From assembly GCA_964635375.1 (NCBI GenBank), contig CAZWOU010000008.1, positions 13,688-77,687 of the forward strand: a DNA stretch of 64,000 nt. Reading direction: 5' to 3'. The stretch comes from CAZMNY01 sp964635375. GTDB taxonomy: Bacteria; Planctomycetota; Planctomycetia; Pirellulales; Pirellulaceae. Below are positions 1 to 8,800 of the stretch, in pieces. Position 1 is the first letter of the stretch. The number at the start of each line of letters is the position of its first letter. The notes below the pieces were generated by a model. The model worked only from the letters and a program-made list of their open reading frames with translations. It was not told where the DNA came from and did no database searches. Made by a program: the position numbers and the translations under genes.

Positions 1-99
1 CTTGACCTGCTTCAAGTAGTCGATCTTCTCGGCAGCCGCCAGCGGGGCGCCGATCGCGATGCATACGCAGAAAACAAAACTGCTTCGCCACTTGTTCAT
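1..99 (-). CDS. N-terminus of exported planctomycete cytochrome (PSD1/DUF1549-type), partial
   Basis: Only the first 33 codons are inside the window; the gene runs off the left edge. The reading starts at ATG (99-97) and gives a short basic start, a hydrophobic stretch (SFVFCVCIAIGA) and an Ala-rich cleavage region, then EKIDYLKQVK. That last segment resembles the sequence just before the first CxxCH heme motif in planctomycete PSD1-type cytochrome proteins that also carry DUF1549 and DUF1553. The assignment rests on this short match and on the abundance of the family in the window, so it is tentative. Any other Sec-exported protein would also fit. Confidence 0.5.
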   Translation of the reverse strand, partial: MNKWRSSFVFCVCIAIGAPLAAAEKIDYLKQVK

Positions 100-283
100 T
101 GTCGGTCTCCGTCCATCGGCCGATTCGATTCGCCGCGTAGCCGCGCGCCGCCCGCAATGAGGTCCAGCGCAACGGGGTCCGCCGCGGGAATCCGCGATCC
201 CGCATTGCCTGATTGTACAATGAACGAGGAAGCCAAAACGGTAGATCGGGGAGAAAGTTCTGTTGCGGATTGACCAGAGTTTA

Positions 284-1090
284 TCACTTGGAGGGCTTCC
301 GCAAGTCGTCCAAACGGAACTTGGCGCGATTAGGGAACGAGTTGAGCGAGCGAACCTTGCCCTCCTTGGTGGTGGTGATGACGAACACGCACGATAGCCC
401 CAAGACCTCGGCCACCCCGCCGCGGACGACGATTGCGGTGTCCTCGTCGATGCCGATGCCAATCCGCGTGGGATGAGCTCGGATGGCTTGCAGCAGCCGA
501 TTGGCTCGGTTGCGTTTCAAGAAATGCTGGTCGATGATAGCGGCTGGAAACAAATCGAAACCGGTCGCCAAGTCGGGCGTGGCCCTTCCGCTGCGAATCA
601 TGACGCGCGACTGAATCGCAGCGCCGGCGGACGTGCCCCCAATCACGCCGCCTCTCCCGAATACTCGCGAGATCTCGACCTCGGTCGCCGTGCCCAAGTA
701 GGCGTCGGCGATTCGCGACTGCTGACCGCCGCCAAACCAGACTGCCGTTGCTTGCTTTAGCGATGACGTGAACCGATCCGAGTCCGCCTCCATGGAATCG
801 CGAGTGTGCAGCAACGTCACATGGCCTACGCCGCGATCCTTCCACAACTCGATTCGCTCGGAGGAACTTTCCAGGGAGCGATCGCTGGCGGCCGTGGGAA
901 TAACAACGAGCTTGGCGTCCTTGCCTCCAGCCAACGCCACAAATCGGCTTATCACCTCCGTCGGCAAGCGCCCGCCTCCGCAAACAACAAGACTTCCAAG
1001 CGGCCGTTGAGCGTCGGCGGCGGACTGGCCGAAAGCGAACGCCGCAGGACAAGTGACGACCACCGCAAAGATCATGAGAGAACGCAACAT
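284..1090 (-). CDS. Cyanophycinase-like serine peptidase (family S51), exported
   Basis: 268 aa from the ATG at 1090. An open reading frame continues upstream, but it only translates an 18-bp tandem repeat, whereas the 1090 start gives a clean signal peptide (MLRSLMIFAVVVTCPAAFAF). The S51 fold is shown by the early glycine-rich strand (LVVCGGG), a VVIPTAASD segment, WFGGGQQ, and the nucleophile motif GGTSAGAA with Ser at about residue 144, followed by a DQHF segment near residue 180. Family members cut cyanophycin or other Asp-containing peptides. Export suggests that the substrate is external and not stored cyanophycin. The gene is divergent from the large cytochrome gene at 1275. Confidence 0.85.
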   Translation of the reverse strand: MLRSLMIFAVVVTCPAAFAFGQSAADAQRPLGSLVVCGGGRLPTEVISRFVALAGGKDAKLVVIPTAASDRSLESSSERIELWKDRGVGHVTLLHTRDSMEADSDRFTSSLKQATAVWFGGGQQSRIADAYLGTATEVEISRVFGRGGVIGGTSAGAAIQSRVMIRSGRATPDLATGFDLFPAAIIDQHFLKRNRANRLLQAIRAHPTRIGIGIDEDTAIVVRGGVAEVLGLSCVFVITTTKEGKVRSLNSFPNRAKFRLDDLRKPSK

Positions 1091-1162
1091 CGCGTATTCC
1101 AGTGCTGTATCATCATAGGAAAGCATCGCCCAAGAAAACGCCGACGTTGTTCGACTGGGCGA

Positions 1163-1216
1163 TCGACAGCCGCAGTGATATCGACAACCGCAGTGATATC
1201 GACAGCCGCAATGATA
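1163..1216. repeat. 3 x 18-bp tandem repeat
   Basis: Three adjacent 18-bp units (1163-1180, 1181-1198, 1199-1216) of the form TCGACAGCCGCAGTGATA differ at single positions. They lie between the divergent cyanophycinase-like and DUF1592-type genes, so they could affect either promoter. No function can be read from them. Confidence 0.8.
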
Positions 1217-1274
1217 CTGTCCCCGCCTCGAGTCGGCCATGATCTGATTCCTCGTCGCAGGAAGGAATAGTCCG

Positions 1275-4200
1275 TTGACTACAGCGATTCGATTCACAAT
1301 CTACGTCGTCACAATCGCACTCATGGTTGCAAGTCGTGCGGAAGCTCAAGATCCACCTGGCGAGATGGCGTTAACGACGTCTTTGCAGAAAGTGGTCCGC
1401 CCGCTATTGCAAAAGCACTGCCATAAATGCCACGCGGACGAACGTGTTGAAGCGGACATCGATCTATCGGTTTTCGCAACCACCAATGACGCCCACGAAC
1501 AAGTTGACGTCTGGTTGAAGATTCGCGAAGTTCTCGGCACGAGGCAGATGCCGCCGAGGGACGCCAAACAACCGACCGATGAGGACTTGGGCAAATTGTT
1601 GAGCTGGACGCGTGGTTTCCTCATGCGCGAAGCCGCCGCAAACGCAGGTGATCCAGGACCCGTCGTTCTTCGACGGCTAAGCAACTCTGAGTACAACTAC
1701 ACCGTGCGAGATTTGACCGGAGTTGATTCGCTCAACCCGACAAGGGAGTTTCCCATCGACGGCGCCGCGGGCGAGGGCTTTATCAACACCGGTTACGCAC
1801 AGACGATGTCCCCTTCACTCGTCGACAAGTATCTTGAGGCAGCCAAGGAAGTTGCCGCCCACGCCGTCTTGCTGCCAGACGGAATCGAGTTTTCTCGGCA
1901 TACGACACGCCGTGATCACACCAACGAAAAGCTGGCTCAAATCCAGTCGTTCTACCGTGAGTTTGCCGCGGGCGATCAAGTCGCCACTGTGAGTCTCCCC
2001 GGCGTTCGGTTCAACATCAAGCAGGAGGGGCTGTTGCGAATCGAGCGATACCTTGCCGCGCTACTTGAGGAACGCGATGCCCTTTCCACTGGCGCGAAGA
2101 CGGTGAGTAGCGTCGCTGCAGAGCGAAATCTCAACTTGCGATACTTGAAAACACTGCGGCGGGCATTGAACAACCCGTCGGAGACTTCAGAAAAGGGACC
2201 GCTGGGCGAATTGCGGAAACTCTGGAAATCTGCTGGTGAGGGCGATGCAGCCCGTCTCGGCGCTGAAATCGATCGCTGGCGCAAAGTGCTCTGGAAATTC
2301 AATCCGATTGGCCAGTTCGGCAAACAGGGCGGACCTCAATCATGGATGGAATCCGTCAGCCCAGTCGTGGCCCGCGATACAATCCGACTCGAATTGCCAA
2401 CAGCGAAACAAGGAGACAAAGTCAGTTTCTTCCTGGCAGTCAGCGACCTGGGCGACAGCAATGTTCGCAACTTCGCTGTTTGGGAACGTCCAAGAATCGA
2501 ATTCAAAACGAAGGCCGGAGAAACGGCGCGTCCGCCGATACCTCTCAAACACCTCGGAGCGACTGTACAGGGGACGAAAAATGCAATTGCATCCGAGGCA
2601 CGCCGCACGGCCGAGTACTTGAACGCCGTATCCAAGCTCCACGCGTCGCAGCAGTCGACCGAAGAGTACGCTGAGGAGAACGGCATGAATGCGAACTTGC
2701 TCGACGCGTGGGCCAAGCTGGCCGAACTGAAACTCAAGACGAAACGCGAGATCAACGGTCTACTCAAAGCGAAAGTTACCCAAGTGCAAGGCCACAAGGC
2801 CATCAATGGTTGGGGTGCATTAAGTACGCCGAGCTTACTGACAAATCAATCCAACGAACCCGTTAGTTTTCTCACACTAACGGTTCCTCCTCGCAGCGTG
2901 GTAGTGCACCCGTCGCCCAGCCAGGAATCCGTGGTTGCCTGGCAAAGCCCCCTCGATGCGACGATACGAATTGTAGGACTCGCCGCCGACGCGGACAACA
3001 AATGCGGCAACGGCGCAACATGGCGAATTGAACTGCTCTCCACGTCGGGCCGCGCCGTCTTGGCCAACGGATCTATCGACAACGGTCGCCAGCAGTCGTT
3101 TCGCACGCAAGCGCCGATCCGCGTTCAGAAGGACGACGTGGTCTCATTGCTAATTAACGCTCGTGACAACCTCCACTCCTGCGACACGACACACATTGAG
3201 TTTAAGATCTTTGAGATTGGCGGCCAGAATCGACTGTGGAACCTGGCGACCGACGCCGTCGACCAAGTGCTGCAGTCCAATCCGCTTCCGGATTCCTACG
3301 GCAACAAAGGCATCTGGCATTTTTGCGCGACCGAGAGTCCGTCCAAACCAAAACAGCAGATCGTCCCCGGTTCGACTCTGGCGAGTTGGCGAACAGCGAC
3401 CGTCGGCTCGAGGCCGGACAAAGAAATGCAACAACTGGCTCTGGCTGTGCAAAGCGCGATCACATCCGCTACTCCCGGGGCACTCAGTGAAGCGGACCGC
3501 AACATGCGGCGACGGTTGCTCGACTGGACCGGGCCATTGGACTGGCTGGCGCTCGGAATGGAACACGAATTTCAAGGGAAGGCCGACGGCAAATCAGATT
3601 TTGGCATCGCTCCGCTTCAGTTCGGCAAATATGAAGATCGTATGACGTCAGACCCGGACAACCTTTGCCTGCAAGCGCCGCACGTTCTAGAAGTGAGCAT
3701 ACCCTCGGTACTGGCTCAAGGCGCCGAGTTCGTCGCGACAGGTTCGCTGCATGCGGAAACCGGAGAGGAAGGCAGCGTCCAATTTCAAGCCTTGACCAAA
3801 AGGCCAACAAGACTGAGCATCTCCGCTTCGCGCCCCTTCGTGGCCGCCGAAGCAAGCGAGGCGGCGCGCCGGCTTGAATCGTCGCTGGACGAGTTTCGCA
3901 ATCTGTTTCCGGCGGCGCTCTGCTACGCTCGAATCGTGCCCGTCGATGAAGTTGTCACGTTGACCCTGTTCTTTCGTGAGGATCATCAATTGCAGAGGCT
4001 GATGCTGGACGACAAACAGATTGCCGAACTCGACCGCTTATGGGACGAACTGCTTTATGTGAACCGCGAACCGATCGCGTTGACGGTCGCCTACGAGCAG
4101 ATCGTCGAATTCGCCACGCAAGATCGCCCTGATCTCGTCAAGTCGCTCGCGCCCCTGAGAAAACAAATCGACGACCGCGCTGACGCGTTTCGAAAACGAC

Positions 4201-5450
4201 TCGTCGCCACCGAACCGGCGCACCTTGCAGCGGTAGTCGAGTTCGCCGACCGGGCATGGCGGCGGGCGTTGACCGAGAACGAACGGGCGAACGTCCGCGA
4301 CTTCTTCAGGCAACTCAGAGACGACGGACTCGCACACGAAGACGCGATTCGCCTGACGCTCGCTCGCGTCTTGACTTCACCATCCTTTCTCTACCGGCGC
4401 GAACGGCCGGCTGCCGGTCAAGACGCCGCGCCCGTTAGCAGTGTTGAACTCGCCAGTCGCCTCAGCTATTTCCTTTGGTCGTCGACGCCGGACACGCGCT
4501 TGCGACGGGCCGCTGACGCGGGCGAGTTGAACGCAATCGAAGACCTAAAACGGGAATCCGAGCGAATGTTGGACGATCCCCGCACACGGCGACTTGCCGT
4601 TCAATTCGCCTGCCAGTGGTTGCATCTTCGCGACTTCGATCAGAACGACGACAAGAACGAGGAACTCTATCCGGAATTTGCTGCACTTCGCGGAGACATG
4701 TACGAAGAGACCGTGAGATTCTTCGAAGACATGTTTCGAAACGACGGTTCGATCCTCGATCTGCTCGACGCCAACCACACGTTCCTGAATGGGCCGCTCG
4801 CAAAACACTATGGGATCGCCGGGGTCGATGGTCCTCAGTGGCGGCGAGTGGACGGGATTCGGGCGAAACAACGCGGGGGGATCCTGACGATGGCGACGCT
4901 GCTCGCCAGCCAGTCCGGAGCCTCTCGGACCAGCCCCATTCTGCGAGGCAACTGGGTGTCGGAGACTCTGCTCGGCGAACGGCTTCCGCGTCCTCCGCCC
5001 AACGTGCCGCTGCTGCCCGAAGCCGTTCCCAAGGGACTCACCGCGCGAGAAATGATCCAGGAACACAGCACGGCGCCTGACTGTGCAATATGTCATGACC
5101 GAATCGACCCGTTGGGGTTTGCGCTGGAGCAATTCGACGCGATCGGGCGACTGCGTCCGAAGCCGACCGACACCAAGACGGAGCTCCTGGACGGCGCCAT
5201 TCTCGAGGGCGCCGACGGTTTGCGAAGTTATCTCGTAAACGACCGACGCGACGACGTCGTCCAACAATTCTGCCGCAAGCTGCTGGGGTTCGCGCTCGGC
5301 CGGGAAGTTCAACTTTCGGACGAGGTGTTGATTCATGAAATCATGGCTAAACTAAAAGCGAAGCAGTTTCGTTTCTCGGTTGCGGTCGAAGCCATCGTCA
5401 CCAGCAGACAATTCCGTGACATCCGGGGCTTGGCGAACGCCACTGAATAA
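1275..5450 (+). CDS. Large exported heme-binding protein with DUF1587-DUF1595-DUF1592-DUF1588-DUF1585
   Basis: 1391 aa. A TTG start at 1275 is chosen because a strong AGGAAGGA ribosome site sits just upstream and it gives a signal peptide ending near residue 24; the first ATG (1326) would lose it. One CxxCH heme site is at C49-C52-H53. DUF1587 follows (RRLSNSEYNYTVRDLTG), then a long low-similarity middle part of about 700 aa that probably holds carbohydrate-binding-like beta domains. Next come DUF1595 (WRRALTENE), DUF1592 (RLSYFLWSSTPD), DUF1588 (DCAICHDRIDPLGFALEQFD) and DUF1585 (CRKLLGFALGR). This order is typical of planctomycetes. Such proteins are thought to act outside the cytoplasm in polymer oxidation or breakdown, but none is assigned a reaction here. 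The DUF1552 gene follows 63 bp downstream and is the usual partner. Confidence 0.92.
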   Translation: MTTAIRFTIYVVTIALMVASRAEAQDPPGEMALTTSLQKVVRPLLQKHCHKCHADERVEADIDLSVFATTNDAHEQVDVWLKIREVLGTRQMPPRDAKQPTDEDLGKLLSWTRGFLMREAAANAGDPGPVVLRRLSNSEYNYTVRDLTGVDSLNPTREFPIDGAAGEGFINTGYAQTMSPSLVDKYLEAAKEVAAHAVLLPDGIEFSRHTTRRDHTNEKLAQIQSFYREFAAGDQVATVSLPGVRFNIKQEGLLRIERYLAALLEERDALSTGAKTVSSVAAERNLNLRYLKTLRRALNNPSETSEKGPLGELRKLWKSAGEGDAARLGAEIDRWRKVLWKFNPIGQFGKQGGPQSWMESVSPVVARDTIRLELPTAKQGDKVSFFLAVSDLGDSNVRNFAVWERPRIEFKTKAGETARPPIPLKHLGATVQGTKNAIASEARRTAEYLNAVSKLHASQQSTEEYAEENGMNANLLDAWAKLAELKLKTKREINGLLKAKVTQVQGHKAINGWGALSTPSLLTNQSNEPVSFLTLTVPPRSVVVHPSPSQESVVAWQSPLDATIRIVGLAADADNKCGNGATWRIELLSTSGRAVLANGSIDNGRQQSFRTQAPIRVQKDDVVSLLINARDNLHSCDTTHIEFKIFEIGGQNRLWNLATDAVDQVLQSNPLPDSYGNKGIWHFCATESPSKPKQQIVPGSTLASWRTATVGSRPDKEMQQLALAVQSAITSATPGALSEADRNMRRRLLDWTGPLDWLALGMEHEFQGKADGKSDFGIAPLQFGKYEDRMTSDPDNLCLQAPHVLEVSIPSVLAQGAEFVATGSLHAETGEEGSVQFQALTKRPTRLSISASRPFVAAEASEAARRLESSLDEFRNLFPAALCYARIVPVDEVVTLTLFFREDHQLQRLMLDDKQIAELDRLWDELLYVNREPIALTVAYEQIVEFATQDRPDLVKSLAPLRKQIDDRADAFRKRLVATEPAHLAAVVEFADRAWRRALTENERANVRDFFRQLRDDGLAHEDAIRLTLARVLTSPSFLYRRERPAAGQDAAPVSSVELASRLSYFLWSSTPDTRLRRAADAGELNAIEDLKRESERMLDDPRTRRLAVQFACQWLHLRDFDQNDDKNEELYPEFAALRGDMYEETVRFFEDMFRNDGSILDLLDANHTFLNGPLAKHYGIAGVDGPQWRRVDGIRAKQRGGILTMATLLASQSGASRTSPILRGNWVSETLLGERLPRPPPNVPLLPEAVPKGLTAREMIQEHSTAPDCAICHDRIDPLGFALEQFDAIGRLRPKPTDTKTELLDGAILEGADGLRSYLVNDRRDDVVQQFCRKLLGFALGREVQLSDEVLIHEIMAKLKAKQFRFSVAVEAIVTSRQFRDIRGLANATE

Positions 5451-5513
5451 TCACAAGGCCTTGAGCCGCAGCGACGAATCCAGTTTCGGATCATCCCGCT
5501 AACAGGACAGATC

Positions 5514-6821
5514 ATGACAACAAACCGAATTTCACGCCGAACGGTGTTGCAGGGCTTAGGCGTCAGCATGGCGATTCCCTGGCTGGAATCGGCTCGAACG
5601 TGGGGTGGGGAGGATGCTGAAAAAGGTGGAGAGCCGCATCAAGCTCCGTCGCGAATGGCAATCCTCTTCGCCGGTTGCGGGTTCCACCGACACGAATGGT
5701 GGGCCAAAGGCCAAGGCGAGTCGATGGAACTGGGCAAAGTGCTCGCGCCTCTGGCGGATTTTCGCCACCGCCTGACGTTTGTCCGAGGCCTCTACAACGC
5801 CGAAGCTCTCAAAGGAAACATCCACAGTTCGCAAACGGGAAATCTGCTGTCCGGGGCGCCGCTGTCTGCGGGCGGAACAATACGATCTGGCACAAGCGTT
5901 GATCAGGTCGTCGCACAGGCCGTTGGGCATCGGACGAAGCTGCCAAGCCTTGTGTTAGGCTGCGAGAAGGCGAACCCGTCGGTTCATAAGAACTACTCGA
6001 TGCTCTACAGCTCGCACATTTCCTGGAGCAGCCCAACCGCTCCGACCCCTCTCGAAGTCTACCCGGCGCTGGCCTTCGACCAACTTTTCAAAGACAGCGC
6101 GAGGCAGACTGACAAGAGCGTGTTGGACGCGGTGCTGAACGATGCGACTGACTTTCGCCGCAGAATCAGCAAGCTCGACCAACACAAGCTCGACGAGTAC
6201 CTTAACTCTGTGCGCGAAGTCGAACGGCGAATCTCGCAGGCTGGCGATCGCGGCGAACTGCAAGGCTGGCGGCCAACGCTGTCCGAACCCAATATCCCGC
6301 GGCCGGCGGACGGCTACCCACAGGACATCGTCGAGCACATGCGGTTGATGTGCGACATCCTGGTGCTGGCGTTTCAAACCGACACGACGCGCGTCTGCAC
6401 GCTGAAGTTGAACAATGATCATGGGACGCTTCGATTCCCCCACCTGAACGTGGACTACATGATCCACCACCTGCTGTCGCACAGCGATTCCGACGACTGG
6501 CTCAAAGTGAATCAATTCTTCCTCGAACAAGTGGCTTACATCGCACGCAAACTCGACGCCATTCAGGAAGGCGAGCGGACGGCACTCGACCATACGACGC
6601 TGATGCTCTGCTCGAGCATGCTCAACGGCCATCACGACGCCACCCAGTTGCCCGTCGTGATGCTCGGCGGCGACGGCAACCAAGCCAAACGCGGCCGCAA
6701 CCTCGACTACACCAAGAACCCAAATCGGCAAATGTGCCGGCTCTTCCTGAGTATGATGAACCGCATGGATGTGCGTCTCAACCGATTCGGCGATGCAACG
6801 GAACCGCTGGCGGAAATTTGA
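5514..6821 (+). CDS. DUF1552 protein, Tat-exported
   Basis: 435 aa with an N-terminal Tat-type leader (SRRTVLQGLGVSMAIPWLE). The body matches DUF1552: a FAGCGFHRHEWW segment near residue 50, FVRGLYN, the SSQTGNLLSGAP region, and LNNDHGTLRFPHLN / HHLLSHSD later on. DUF1552 is related to DUF1501 and the alkaline-phosphatase-like fold, but its reaction is unknown. It lies 63 bp behind the DUF1592-type gene on the same strand, so the two are probably co-transcribed and work together in the periplasm. The His- and Asp-rich conserved segments would suit metal binding; this is inference. Confidence 0.9.
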   Translation: MTTNRISRRTVLQGLGVSMAIPWLESARTWGGEDAEKGGEPHQAPSRMAILFAGCGFHRHEWWAKGQGESMELGKVLAPLADFRHRLTFVRGLYNAEALKGNIHSSQTGNLLSGAPLSAGGTIRSGTSVDQVVAQAVGHRTKLPSLVLGCEKANPSVHKNYSMLYSSHISWSSPTAPTPLEVYPALAFDQLFKDSARQTDKSVLDAVLNDATDFRRRISKLDQHKLDEYLNSVREVERRISQAGDRGELQGWRPTLSEPNIPRPADGYPQDIVEHMRLMCDILVLAFQTDTTRVCTLKLNNDHGTLRFPHLNVDYMIHHLLSHSDSDDWLKVNQFFLEQVAYIARKLDAIQEGERTALDHTTLMLCSSMLNGHHDATQLPVVMLGGDGNQAKRGRNLDYTKNPNRQMCRLFLSMMNRMDVRLNRFGDATEPLAEI

Positions 6822-6886
6822 GGCTATGATGTCGGAACCGGTTCGGCCAAGTGACGAAAGACCGCCAAACAGAAAGAAATTACACC

Positions 6887-8341
6887 ATGTTTCAGCCGCT
6901 TGTTTCACCCCGTTTCACAGTGCGAGTCGCGTTGGCTTGCGCCTCGCTGCTTTCCGCATTTTCATTTGCCTCCGCTGCTATTGCCCAGACCGACCAACGC
7001 CCGAACATCATTCTGATCATGGCCGATGACCTGGGTTATGGGGAGCTTGGCAGCTACGGGCAGACCAAGATCCGAACTCCCCATCTCGATCAGCTCGCCG
7101 GACAAGGGATGCGGTTTACCCAGCACTACACCAGCGCGCCGGTCTGCGCGCCGGCTCGCTGCAGCCTGATGACGGGGAAACATGGTGGACACGCTATCGT
7201 TCGCGACAATCTCGAAGTCGGCGCGTGGGACACGTTTCGCGGACAACTCCCGCTGCCCGATAAAGCAAGCACGATTGCCGAAGTGCTCAAGAGCAAGGGC
7301 TACGCCACCGGCGCCTTTGGCAAGTGGGGGTTGGGCGAAGTCGGGTCGAGCGGCGATCCGCTCAAACAAGGGTTCGATCGCTTCTTCGGCTACAACTGCC
7401 AACGCCACGCACACAACTACTACCCTCGCTACCTGGTCGATGACGATGGGCGGCGTGAACTGCCCGGCAATGACCGAAAGCCAACTGGAAAGCAGTACGC
7501 TCCCCAAGTGATCGCCGACGAGTTGCTCAAGTTCATTCGAAAAAACCAAAAGCAGTCTTTCTTCGTCTACTATCCCTCCGTTATTCCGCACCTCGCCTTG
7601 CAAGCGCCAGCGGCAGACATTGAAGCCTACGCGGGGCAGTGGGAGGAGACTCCGTATCGAGGTAAGAGCTACCTGCCGCACAACAAACCGCGCGCAGCTT
7701 ACGCCGCCATGATCACGTTTCTCGACAAACAGGTCGGACGGATCGTCAAACTCCTCAAAGAACTCAAGCTGAGCGACAATACAGTGATCCTGTTCACTTC
7801 CGACAACGGGGCCACGTTCCTCAAAGGCCAGGTCGATTACGAGTTCTTCGACAGCGTCGATGGACTTCGCGGACTGAAAGGCTCTGTCTACGAAGGAGGC
7901 ATTCGAGTTCCTCTGATCGCCAACTGGCCTGGACGAATTCGCGCGGGAACCGTTAGCGATCACCCCTGCGCCCACTATGACCTTATGGCTACCCTGGCCG
8001 ATTTGGCCGGCGCCCCGACGTCGCCAAACGACGGCGTCTCGATCACGCCAACTCTGCTCGGCAAACCGGCAAGCCAACGCCAACATCCGTACCTTGTCTG
8101 GGACTACGCCGGCTATGGAGGCCAGCTGGCAATTCGCGAAGGCAAATGGAAAGGCGTGCAGCGAAACCTAAAGAAGAAGCCTGACGCGCCGTTCGAATTG
8201 TACGACCTTGAAAAAGATCGAGCCGAGACAACCGACTTGGCTGAGAAATATCCGGAGGTCGCCCGCCGCTTGGCCCAGCACCTGCTCGACGCCAGGGACC
8301 CTCCGACAAACGCCCGTTTTCGGTTCGGCGATTATGAATAG
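6887..8341 (+). CDS. Sulfatase, formylglycine-dependent, exported
   Basis: 484 aa from the ATG at 6887. An upstream in-frame start at 6851 would add 12 polar residues before the signal peptide, so the downstream ATG is preferred; it has a purine-rich AGAAAGAA ahead of it. The leader ends near residue 33 (SAAIAQ). Catalytic landmarks are RPNIILIMADDLGYGELG (two metal-binding Asp), C87-A-P-A-R (Cys to be converted to formylglycine), GKWGLGE, and HLALQAP and FTSDNGA further on. It ends with the short C-terminal sulfatase subdomain (FELYDLEKDRAETTDLAEKYP). It probably removes sulfate from a sulfated glycan or aryl ester; the substrate cannot be read from sequence. It is the first of three sulfatases in a row. 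Confidence 0.93.
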   Translation: MFQPLVSPRFTVRVALACASLLSAFSFASAAIAQTDQRPNIILIMADDLGYGELGSYGQTKIRTPHLDQLAGQGMRFTQHYTSAPVCAPARCSLMTGKHGGHAIVRDNLEVGAWDTFRGQLPLPDKASTIAEVLKSKGYATGAFGKWGLGEVGSSGDPLKQGFDRFFGYNCQRHAHNYYPRYLVDDDGRRELPGNDRKPTGKQYAPQVIADELLKFIRKNQKQSFFVYYPSVIPHLALQAPAADIEAYAGQWEETPYRGKSYLPHNKPRAAYAAMITFLDKQVGRIVKLLKELKLSDNTVILFTSDNGATFLKGQVDYEFFDSVDGLRGLKGSVYEGGIRVPLIANWPGRIRAGTVSDHPCAHYDLMATLADLAGAPTSPNDGVSITPTLLGKPASQRQHPYLVWDYAGYGGQLAIREGKWKGVQRNLKKKPDAPFELYDLEKDRAETTDLAEKYPEVARRLAQHLLDARDPPTNARFRFGDYE

Positions 8342-8363
8342 ACGCGTTCGCGCTGGGAGACCG

Positions 8364-8402
8364 GGGTAGTAGGAGACGAGCGGGAGAATGGGTAGTAGGA
8401 GA
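8364..8402. repeat. Short direct repeat pair
   Basis: GGGTAGTAGGAGA occurs at 8364-8376 and again at 8390-8402, 26 bp apart, between the first sulfatase and the end of the small zinc-ribbon gene. No matching inverted repeat or T-run marks it as a terminator. Confidence 0.6.
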
Positions 8403-8412
8403 GCGAAAACGA

Positions 8413-8583
8413 TCAGCTAACCAGAACCAGCTTCTTCAGCTTTTTGGAGTCGCAAAGGACTTTCTTGCAATTCGCCCTGCGGCTGCACTTTTTGCAGACG
8501 TGGGTCGGACTCGCTTCCCGCTTGGCAAGGGTCTTTTGGTCGGACTTCCGATTCAGATTGAGGTCACAGAGCTGTTTTGCCAT
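8413..8583 (-). CDS. Small zinc-ribbon-like protein
   Basis: 56 aa, ATG at 8583 and TGA at 8415-8413, opposite in strand to the flanking sulfatases. It is Lys-rich with a Cys cluster: C30-x2-C33-x5-C39-x4-C44, plus C6. The start (MAKQLCDLN) and the THVCKKCSRRANCKKVLC segment resemble a family of very short bacterial proteins that usually read V-C-x-K-C-G-R-x-A-N and are thought to bind zinc. That similarity is from memory and has not been searched. The reading frame has planctomycete-like codon use and the Cys pattern is unlikely by chance, but no ribosome site stands out. Confidence 0.6.
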   Translation of the reverse strand: MAKQLCDLNLNRKSDQKTLAKREASPTHVCKKCSRRANCKKVLCDSKKLKKLVLVS

Positions 8584-8650
8584 GAGACTAGTGCTATTCT
8601 CGTCGCTGCAAAGCGTTACAAGGCGGTGGCTTACATCGAATTGATGAGTA

Positions 8651-8675
8651 AATGAAATTGAGATTCGATTTCATT
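8651..8675. promoter_or_regulatory. AT-rich inverted repeat upstream of the second sulfatase
   Basis: AATGAAAT (8651-8658) and its exact complement ATTTCATT (8668-8675) flank a 9-bp centre in an otherwise GC-rich region. It lies about 125 bp before the second sulfatase and 70 bp before the small zinc-ribbon start, so it could be an operator for either. Evidence is symmetry only. Confidence 0.25.
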
Positions 8676-8800
8676 AGTGTAGCGGACAGCCAAACAGTTG
8701 GCAAGTCGAATTACCGAGACGCGGTGGGTTGAGGCCCCTTGGCTTCGAGCCGCCGAACATCATTACGGAAAGGCTGGCCCCTGGAATGAGAATGATCCCG

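Noticed and set aside
8729..8800. Longer N-terminus of the second sulfatase containing an EPPNII phrase
   Set aside because: It looks like a sulfatase start by chance; the signal peptide only begins at 8786-8801.
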